NCBI GenBank assembly: GCA_030248135.1
Contig: JASANC010005037.1
Location: 62,001 to 126,000 of the forward strand
Source: Theristus sp. LFF4_11
Taxonomy: Eukaryota; Nematoda; Chromadorea; Monhysterida; Xyalidae
Direction of reading: 5' to 3'
DNA: 64,000 bases
Shown here: piece after piece, positions 56,363 to 64,000 of the stretch
Numbering within the stretch: the first letter of the stretch is position 1
Layout of the letters: each line of letters begins with the position of its first letter
Translations under genes and position numbers: made by a program
Notes under the pieces: model-generated
The model's input: only the letters and a program-made list of their open reading frames with translations
What the model was told of the DNA's origin: nothing
Database searches by the model: none

Positions 56363-59176
56363 TCACACAGTTGAGGTTGAATTGGAACCTATCGAGCCAC
56401 CGGATTGTACGCCTTGGTCCATTTGCACAATGATGATCAAGTACGTTATGATCACCGACGCAACCTTGAGACATTGAAACGAGCTTAAAATGATACACGA
56501 CAATCAAAACTATAAATAACAAAAAATTGAATCAACCAATCAGCAGAGAGCATATTCAAATGCCTCCAATTACCGTTGTGACCATGTTTCGATCGAGCGT
56601 TGCGAATTCGGCGGCACTCAGCGCGATCACGTTCGCACGCATGTGAGCGATGATCAGGTTGGAATGTTGCTGCAGTTTGAAACCATTTTAGTTGAACCAA
56701 TCACTTGCAAGCAACAAAAGCTTCAGAAAACAACTTGCCGCTACACAGCAATCGTCGTACGCCGACCAACTGTTCATTTCTCCCGTTGCCGTGAACAGAG
56801 CCGACGCGAGTTCAGAAGCCTGTAAATGCATTTTGCAAACTTATAAAAAGCTCTGTGAAATGTTCAAAAGCGTAAAAAAGAGTCTCCGTTGTGCGCAATC
56901 CGAAACTTAAACAAAGCAAATGTGCATTCACTGTCATTTTCACCAATTTTGAATTCCCGCGTCGTGCATAAAACTGTTTACCTATCTATAATATATAGGC
57001 GAATTTAGTTTCGGCACCAAAATAAAAGCTAATATGTAGCTGACTTTGTCGCTCAGTCTTATGGACGCAATGAGTGGTGGGACGAACACCGTGCCGAAAC
57101 TGCTAAGCCACAGTAGACAAATTGCCGTGTCCAGGCCGCGCGTTGACACCTGCAAAATGTTACGACAGGTACGGAATGGCCGAGTAAACGTGGCAGCTTT
57201 TTCAGGCAGCACTTTGAATGAACGAAAAAATACGTTCAGAAACTCAATTGTGTGTGCCAAACTTGACGTGTCTTTTAAACTCGGATTTTTCGTGTTATTC
57301 TGTTACCTTCATGATCGTGTATGACATCAGGCAGCCAGCGACCAAGAACGTCACGACGCTCTGCAAGAGGAACACTTTGAAGACGTCGTTCACAGCGCCC
57401 GTAGCGTCCACCAGATGCTGATAGCGACATTGTAGATGGATGAAAAACGAGCTGAAAAAATGGTATTATTGTGTCAGGAAGACGGAGGCACAAAAGTTTC
57501 ACGCCCAAAAGAAAAAAACCCACAACCGAACCAAACCCGTAAAACGTCAGCAGCAGCACACGGCGAAGTGTCTACCGTAACCTAATTTTGAATTCCGTGA
57601 AACATTTTCCTATCCCCGTGTGCAAACACATTGAACCAAAATAAAAGGTAATATAGAAGAATGAACACTTGGATTGTCAACCGGAGTCAGATTAGGTCTT
57701 AGCCTTTGTGGTATCAATTTGCAAATTTTTCTTCTGCTGTTTTTCATCAACGAATTACTTTTCAGTGTTTTTACAATTCATACGCACTGTGCTAGGATGC
57801 GGCGCTCGGAAATGCGGTTTCGAATTTCGCGAACCATTTCACGCAGCGTTTCAGTGAACATGATGACGACAGCCACCGACCAGCACATGGCCGCCTGACC
57901 AAACCTGGGGCCAGGTTTAGAAAAGTTTAAAAAATCAAATAGTGTTACACCACTGAGTGCCCCTGATGAAATCATCATGCATCACCCGGTTCAGTTATTG
58001 TCACGTGAACTGATACTCCAATGTCTGTTCTTCAACGTCATGCTTGTGTGTCATGAATCTTTTTAATCAGAGACGCTCAGTGATGTAGCACAATTGCGCT
58101 ACAAAACTTTTATAAAACTGGCCCCAGGTGCAGACGATGTCAAGCACAACCGGCAGAAAACGAAACTCGGGTCTGAAAACAGGAAAATTGTTGAAATTTG
58201 TACAAGGCAAGAATAAAAAAACGGAAACTTATTCAATGTTTTTCAATTGATCTCTGTGACAACGCACCGAAACTTACAGGTACTCCAGGGCTTTTCCATC
58301 ACTAGCAATAAAAACCGCATAGTTCGTCGATGTTGCCACGACGGAATAGCTGACTAGAATCACGGAAACCCAAGTGCACAGACGGTGGATGCGTTGCGGA
58401 TCCGCTTCAATTGAAAAAAAGTTCTTTATTGCATCCGTTCATCAACTGTCAGATTTGGCGACTCAGTGTGGTAACGTTTGGTATTCCGAACTCCGTTTCC
58501 ATGAAGACCATGAACTTTGTGGGTGAGATGTGAGTTTGTGGTGGGTTTTTTTAAAGAAAAAAATTGATTTAAAGGGGAAAGTTTTTGTTTTTTTTTTTTT
58601 TTGTTTTTTTTATACACTTTACCTAACCGAACGTCGGCATTTCGTCGCAGGAACACAGCGACTCGTCCAGTTGTTGAAAGCGACGTGAGAGCCACGCATT
58701 CGTCAGCTGTGCAGTCAGCGCCATCAGATGCCACACGAACGCTGCGATCATGATGGCAAGACGCAGCGTTACACCCTTGTTCGGCTCGTTGATCACGTCG
58801 AACACAACCACCTGGTTGTTGGCATGGCATTACGGCTGTTTTTGAGTGAACGGACGCCTTTGGGCGGGCATGCACGTTCGCAAGGTTTTTTGATTACGAA
58901 TTGTTTATGTTTTGTGTCTTCGCGAAAATGTGCCCAAAAACAACATCAAAATCACACAAACAGGAATGGGTGCAGTACCATAGTCCTGATGAACAGCAGC
59001 GCAACGGACAAACACCAAACGGCTGATGTTGCACAAAGCAGCGCTCGTAGATGTTTCGTTGGTTTGCCGGATTTCTTATCGCACGGAGCAATGTAAAAGA
59101 AACAGCCTATTACCCGTCCCGTCCAAAGTAGCGGCGAGTAAATGCAGTTCAGTGAAGGGCAGTTGGAAGATTGCAT
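56363..59176 (-). CDS. gustatory-receptor-like seven-helix protein 2 (tandem paralogue)
   Basis: Ten exons: 58979-59176, 58628-58811, 58278-58404, 58119-58172, 57788-57904, 57307-57451, 57045-57149, 56739-56819, 56574-56669, 56363-56464; total 1209 nt, 402 residues. All boundaries match receptor 1 except that its exon 4 is divided here by 57905-58118. The C-terminus VIITYLIIIVQMDQG has the TYhhhhhQ signature after ATLDRNMVTT; other shared segments are NEPNKGVTLRLAIMIAAF, DPQRIHRLCTW, AMCWSVAVVIMFTETL and GLDTAICLLWLSSFG. The intron after exon 56739-56819 starts GCAAGT (GC donor), where receptor 1 has GTAAGT. The dividing sequence in exon 4 is an inverted-repeat transposon (next entry). The gene looks functional, but only if that insert is spliced out. 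Confidence 0.86.
57905..58127. mobile_element. MITE inside exon 4 of receptor gene 2, acting as an intron
   Basis: About 220 bp with imperfect inverted ends (gene sense: CTGGGGCCAGTTTTATAAAA and AAACTTTTCTAAACCTGGCC...CAG). On the gene strand, GTTTTA near its 5' end and CCCCAG at its 3' end are phase-compatible splice sites. Removing 57905-58118 restores VCTWGQFGQAAMCWSV, aligned with receptor 1 VCTWFAQVSMCWSV, with two extra residues. Reading through meets a TGA within about 20 codons. The target duplication is unclear (possibly CCWGG). Confidence 0.72.
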
Positions 59177-60066
59177 GATTTGTGCACAAGTAAAATAAAT
59201 CTAACTGTAGACGATCACACTGTGCGTTCCAGTTTTTGGAGTGATGAGTATGAATGTGTTTTTCAATGAATCAAAGTCAATCATCTGGGGATAAAAAAAT
59301 GAGACCTATTTCCAAACCTCAGCTAATTACGCATAATTTTGAACACCTCTTTGTTCACCGTTTTGCGCCGCTATAAAAAAAACGCAAAATTATGCACGCT
59401 CCGTTAGTCCGTGTGGCCGCATGTTTTGCACTGAACCAAATCAACTCCCATGACAACCCACGAATAATTTTCAAATTCTGTCTGGCCGAATTGCAGCGGT
59501 TGACTTTTGTCGTTTTTTTATTTGTTCGCTTATTTATTATTTATTTGTCGTTTGTTTGGATTTTTTTGGGAGAAAGCGGCCAGGTGCTGACTGACTGAAT
59601 GAAAGTTTTGTGATTGTGCTTGAGTTGAAGTTTTGAACTCGATGTGATCTAAACCGCTTCTGTTCGTTGTGACAGACCCTCTCACAACACAGAGCAGTGG
59701 TTTCAATTTTAGTAACGGTAACAACGCAGTATTGTGGATTTATTCAAACTTGTCCGGACTAAAATGACGTCATTTGCTTTAAAAACGCCCGTTTGTCAAA
59801 GTACAGGCAGTAAAATTTCAGTTTGGTGTGACTGATTCGACATTCACCATTTGTTTACGGGAAGAAATCGGCTAAACGGATAGTCTGGTTTTCTGTGAAC
59901 GACAAGCGCATGTTTTGCGGCACATGACGTCATTTCAGTGGGACACGTTTAAAAAACAGGTCATAAATCATTTTCTTTCATCTGTTTTTGGTCGTCGTCG
60001 CGGTTTTGTTTTGTCTTCTTAGCAAGCATATTTTCGATTTCGTGTGGTAAACTGCAAACACAACCC
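59177..60066. other. intergenic, receptor 2 promoter and dioxygenase 3' flank
   Basis: No coding sequence is recognised. It contains the second family I MITE (59745-59950) and T-rich sequence. Confidence 0.45.
59745..59950. mobile_element. MITE family I copy 2 with CRE-like termini
   Basis: About 206 bp, inverted relative to 37551-37754. It begins CAAACTTGTCCGGACTAAAA, has TGACGTCA near both ends, and closes CAGTGGGACACGTTT. High similarity over the whole length to the copy in the DNA2 intron. Confidence 0.78.
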
Positions 60067-62655
60067 TCAAACATAATTCCAACTGTTAGCAGTGACCAAA
60101 TCAATCACTTTGTGTGTACCAGCCACGTTCACCCGATGCAACACCCTGACTCCGATTTTCTTCGCTGCCTCGTTTGCGCGTTCGTGTGACATGTGCGCGA
60201 GCGCCAGATTGTCCGTGATCAGAAAGTCGCCCGGCTTGTACTGGAAAAGAAGACCGAAAAAAAATACTGGTTGCTTTTGTAGCTCGTATGCTGATTGGCT
60301 AATATTTGAATGACTGTCATCTGACTGACTAGTAATCGTAGCGACATCACGGAGAATACGGGGACACTAAAACGGCACTAGCAGCTTGGCGGGTCAGATT
60401 TGGCTGGAGAACAACCAACCTTCCGTTGTTGTCCAGCAGTTTGACTGGCTGGTGCAACCAATAGCGTTGTGTTATATTGCACTGCACAGGCAAACACAAA
60501 CAGTGTGACAATTACAGCAGCTCATCGTGTGTGCCTACTGTGCCTGTGTGTTTGTGTGGTAAAGAGACTGCACGGTCTTCAGACAAGGACTTATACTTCC
60601 CAGACCAACCGTTTTGAAAATAATAATTTAAATCTCAACCCTTTCCCAACAATATAATATTTTCCACAGCCGACCTTGTGTATGTAAACGTATTTTCCAT
60701 TCTCGCGTGTGATCGTGTTCAAGATGTGCTGTTTCATTTTTTCGAATCCTTTCGGCGTCATCGTTCGCCTCTGCGGAGTGTTCGAGTTTTGCTCAAAGTT
60801 CTTGTTGTTCTGCAGGTTGAACAGCAGGGTCTGTAAGAATGGTTTTGTTTTTGCGAGCGGGTGAAAATTCAGTTTTGACTTCTTCTTCTTGAAGAAGCGC
60901 CGTTTGAGAAAAGAAAAACTTCGATTCAAAAACTTTTTTTTTCAAACGCACCCATCTGTTGGTAACCGGGTGCGGAAATGCAAACGGATGAATGAGGCCG
61001 GTATGCTCGCGCACCCAAAGCGTCTTCCAATAGGACTTTGACGGATGATCGACTTCGTTCGTTTCGGGGAGGTCAGCGAAGAGTTCGTTTAAGTCGACAA
61101 ATCTGGAACGAATGAGAAATTGATTTAAATTTTAAAACTGGTCAGTTTTCAAATGAATCAATCTGATGAAAATAGTTTTTGCCAGGCGCTCAGTTTGCAA
61201 GAAAAAGTCCAAAAAATTCATCACTTGGTGGAGCCGCCGATCTTCGGAATTCGAACCATGCGATACAGGGTGACCGAAAATGGGATTTCACCGTACGACC
61301 CGTCGTTGTGCCAGTATTGTAAGTTCAACGGGGCGCCCTCGGTTCGGTCATTCGAGATGGCAAACACCTCACGACTGCAAGAACAGATAATCGGGTATTT
61401 TTGACAAATCGTAGCCCCAGACATTTATTTAGTAGCTTTTGCATCGCCGTTTTAGTAGCCACTTCGTAGCCCCATGCATGGTGAATGAACAGGAGGGCTA
61501 AGAAAAAAAAAACGTTTGTAGCCAAAGATCCACACGAATGCCTGAGTTTTTTTTTAAATTGGCAGTGGTCTTTGAAGAAAACTCAAAGCTTCAGTTCTCA
61601 GAAGCCGATCAATAGCAAACCACATCACCCACGGCAATGTCTTGTTCGGTCGATTTGAGCTTTCGGTGTTTGCGATTTCGCCGAACCAACGGCCGATTTC
61701 GACGTGCCTCTGCGGCGTCAGCTCATGCTGCCTCCGGAACACGAGCAATTTGTGGCGATGCACGTCGCGTATGAGCTGCTTCACGACCTTCTTCGGTTGC
61801 TTCTTCGACAGATCAAGTCCGCTGACTTCGGCGCCCAAAATCGGCAGCTTTTTCACTTCGTACAGCTTAGCTTTCGCTTTTGGCCGACTCTTCTCAGGTG
61901 ATTTAACCGAGCTCTCTATGTTTTTTGTCTCGGAGCGCTTTTCTTTCGTTGGCTGTTCGCTGATTGGCTGGCGTTCATCTAGCAACCGTTGTTTCTCGTG
62001 CAGCTCCAATTTTAATTGCTCGTTTTCGGTTTTCAAACGAGTCAAGTCGGAGTTCAGCGATTCGCAGCACGGACACCGATCGCAACATGCCGTGCACTGA
62101 AGGGGGCGGGAGCAGTTTTGTGAAAAGTCGGAACACTCAACAATGTGCTCAACCGTTTGTTGAGTTTCTTCAGTGGAAACTGAACAGTTTGTCAGACTTC
62201 CGTTTAACTGTCGTTCACCAAAAAAAGCTACAAACTTTCCACGTCATCTGCATGTATTAGTGGCCTTCTTAACCCTCCAAACTAGGTTTTATTTTGAATG
62301 ATCGTTTTTTAAACGAGTTTTTACAAAATCACAAAACTGGCCCCTGGTGGTCTCCGCTTTGTACAACTGCAGACTCGCCGATTTGCTTCAAGTCCGAGCT
62401 TCTACTGCTGCAATACTCATCGATTGCTTTCAGTAAAAGTTCATCCGTTGTAATCAACGCTCCATTAGCGTGGTGTCTTCGATTTGGGTCGAAATAAATC
62501 ACGAGAATCGTGCATAACAGCTCTATAGAGCGTTGACTGTTGAACCAGGTCATTCGGGAGGAAATGTCACTGGATTGAATTTTCTGATAAGACGCTTCAA
62601 ATAGAACAACTGTAAAAATGTTTAGTCGACTTAAATAATGAAATTCGCTCAACAT
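60067..62655 (-). CDS. TauD-family Fe(II)/2-oxoglutarate dioxygenase, copy 1
   Basis: Exons 62338-62655 (start least certain), 61633-62096, 61225-61374, 60952-61102, 60675-60830, 60067-60240; about 470 residues, phases consistent. An N-terminal Cys-rich and coiled-coil segment (CDRCPCCESLNSDLTRLKTE) precedes the TauD fold: LPILGAEVSGLDLSKKQPKK, LLVFRRQHELTPQRHVEIGR, REVFAISNDRTEGAP, then WHNDGSY with the iron-binding H-x-D, GGSTKFVDLNELFADLP, and a last exon with DNLALAHMSHERANEA (distal His region) and GVRVLHRVNVAG (2-oxoglutarate-binding Arg). Family members hydroxylate small sulfonates, amines or herbicide-like acids; this substrate is unknown. Residues 1-35 of exon 1 include a hydrophobic stretch (IELLCTILVIYF), perhaps a membrane anchor. 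The sequence looks closer to microbial TauD/TfdA than to animal carnitine-pathway hydrox­ylases (inference). Confidence 0.82.
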
Positions 62656-63100
62656 TGCAAGCTCAGTTTATGACAGAATTGACATTTCTAGTTTATAGCA
62701 CCTGTTATATTGAGATATCTTTTTAATGACAGCGTAAAAATGAATATTTCAAAACTATCTATACGTTAATGAAAGGTAAGTAAATGCACGTTGACTTCGT
62801 GGTCGGTATACTTCAAAAAATTGTGCACAAAAATTTAAAATTTTTTTCGTGTGCTTGTTGATGCTTTTTGCGCTTGTAAAAAAAACTAACGTTCTTAGTT
62901 TCAATACATGTAATCTTGAATGTTGCACACAATTATTGTGCCAAAAGAATATTGTTTAATTGCATTCCAATGCAAAGGGCGGGAAAACAGAAAAGTTTCA
63001 GTTTTTTCCTTGCTCACGCAATGAATTTATCAAACTTTTATTTTTCACATTTGTGACAGACAACAAATAACAACAAAAAAACAAAAACAAACAATATCTC
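62656..63100. other. short intergenic stretch between the two dioxygenase copies
   Basis: AT-rich, with no gene. It separates the copy 2 stop (63101) from the first exon assigned to copy 1. Confidence 0.4.
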
Positions 63101-64000
63101 TCAGACATAATTCCAACTGTTAGCAGTGATCAAATCAGCCACTTTATGTGTGCCAGCCACGTTCACCCTGTGCAACACCCTGACTCCGATTTTCTTCACC
63201 GATTCATTCGCTCGATCGTGCGAGGTGTGCGCGAGCGCCAGATTGTCCGTCATCAGAAAGTCGCCTGGCTTGTACTGAAATGAAAGAAGAGATAAAGCAT
63301 GCTTGTTGAAACCTGTCACTATTTTTTTCGCAGAATACAGGACATGCAAAACTTTGCGTAACAGCGAGAAGAACGAATGTATCGGTTTGGTTTGAAATGT
63401 GGCGAAATATGTTTTCTTATTCCAAATCCTATCCCGTTCTTCTTCTTTCGCAAATTACATTGTAACTCTGTATTCTGTGAAAAAAAGTGACAGGTTTAAA
63501 CAAACATTCTGTCGGTTGAATAGGAATATGTTGATTGGGTTTAGGTTGTGAATGGCTTCGACGGCGGCACCAAGGGCCGATTTTTTTTGAAATGGTACAC
63601 CGGTAAAATGCATGTATTCCAATGAAGCCCGTCGTTTTGCACTGTTTGTGGAACTACACAATATTGGTTCTTTGATCCTGGCCAAGAGACCAATGTCTGA
63701 ACAGAGTGTCTTCAATTGCTTTCTACCAATCATCAGTCCACGCCAAACCAACAAAACAAGCCCGACCTTGTGTATGTAAACGTATTTTCCATGTTCGCGT
63801 GTGATCGTGTTCAAGATGTGCTGTTTCATCTCAGCGAATCCTTTCGGAGTCATCGACCGCTGTTGCGGAGTGTTCGAGTTTTGCTCAAAGTTTTTGTTGT
63901 TCTGCAGGTTGAACAGCAGGGTCTGCAAAGAAAATTGCAATTTTGTAATGGAAAAAATCTTGCACTGTTGATTTTCCTCTCTGCGCTCCAAACTGCCAAA
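63101..64000 (-). CDS. TauD-family dioxygenase, copy 2, partial (continues beyond the window)
   Basis: Only the last two exons are present: 63767-63922 (TLLFNLQNNKNFEQNSNTPQ ... GKYVYIHK) and 63101-63274 (YKPGDFLMTDNLALAHTSHD ... HRVNVAGTHKV, ending NSWNYV). They are the same lengths as the corresponding copy 1 exons (156 and 174 nt) and nearly identical in protein sequence, so the genes are recent tandem duplicates. The distal His (LAH) and the Arg of RVLHRV are present. The exons carrying H-x-D lie outside the window. The intron between them (63275-63766) has no notable feature. Confidence 0.85.

Overview
The window is nuclear DNA of a multicellular animal. Every recognisable gene is split by spliceosomal introns (GT-AG, with a few GC-AG), with acceptors mostly of the TTTCAG/TTGCAG type. 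The gene set is metazoan: an ESCRT-III subunit, a Puf-A ribosome-biogenesis factor, an atypical E2F, DNA2, and gustatory-type seven-helix receptors ending in the TYhhhhhQ signature. An invertebrate, probably an ecdysozoan such as a nematode, fits best. The species cannot be fixed from the sequence.

Layout. (1) 163-1445 (-): CHMP4/Snf7. (2) About 1.7-13.3 kb: a transposon-rich block of nested non-autonomous DNA elements, several with exact 8-bp target duplications (hAT-like). Some carry very long G or C runs. They surround a decayed 5' half of a carnitine palmitoyltransferase 2 gene (7.7-9.3 kb, -). (3) 13.3-19.6 kb (+): PUM3/Puf-A, 13 exons, with one in-frame TGA under the simplest model. (4) 20.6-26.4 kb (-): E2F7/8-type repressor with two DNA-binding domains; the 11-exon model closes in frame at 607 codons. 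(5) 26.4-28.1 kb: divergent promoter region with two consensus E2F sites. (6) 28.1-43.1 kb (+): a 14-exon DNA2 homologue of about 926 residues. Its nuclease and Fe-S residues are intact, but helicase motifs I, II and III are destroyed and the protein ends before motifs IV-VI. A 5.4-kb composite transposon and a duplicated antisense exon-like sequence lie in its introns. (7) 43.1-51.6 kb: no recognisable gene. (8) 51.6-59.2 kb (-): two tandem gustatory-receptor-like genes of 400 and 402 codons with matching exons; in the second, a short inverted-repeat element lies inside exon 4 and appears to be spliced out as a new intron. (9) 60.1-62.7 kb (-) and 63.1 kb to the edge: two tandem TauD-family Fe(II)/2-oxoglutarate dioxygenases, the second cut by the window end.

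How the parts relate. E2F7/8 and DNA2 share a short divergent intergenic region with E2F sites, which suggests S-phase co-regulation and E2F autoregulation. The other genes have no obvious functional link. The main general theme is that small DNA transposons (at least eight families) shape introns, flanks and perhaps one promoter here. The most unusual gene is DNA2 reduced to a nuclease with a dead, truncated helicase domain. Exon boundaries were worked out by hand from reading phase, splice dinucleotides and recalled family conservation; no alignment or transcript data were available.
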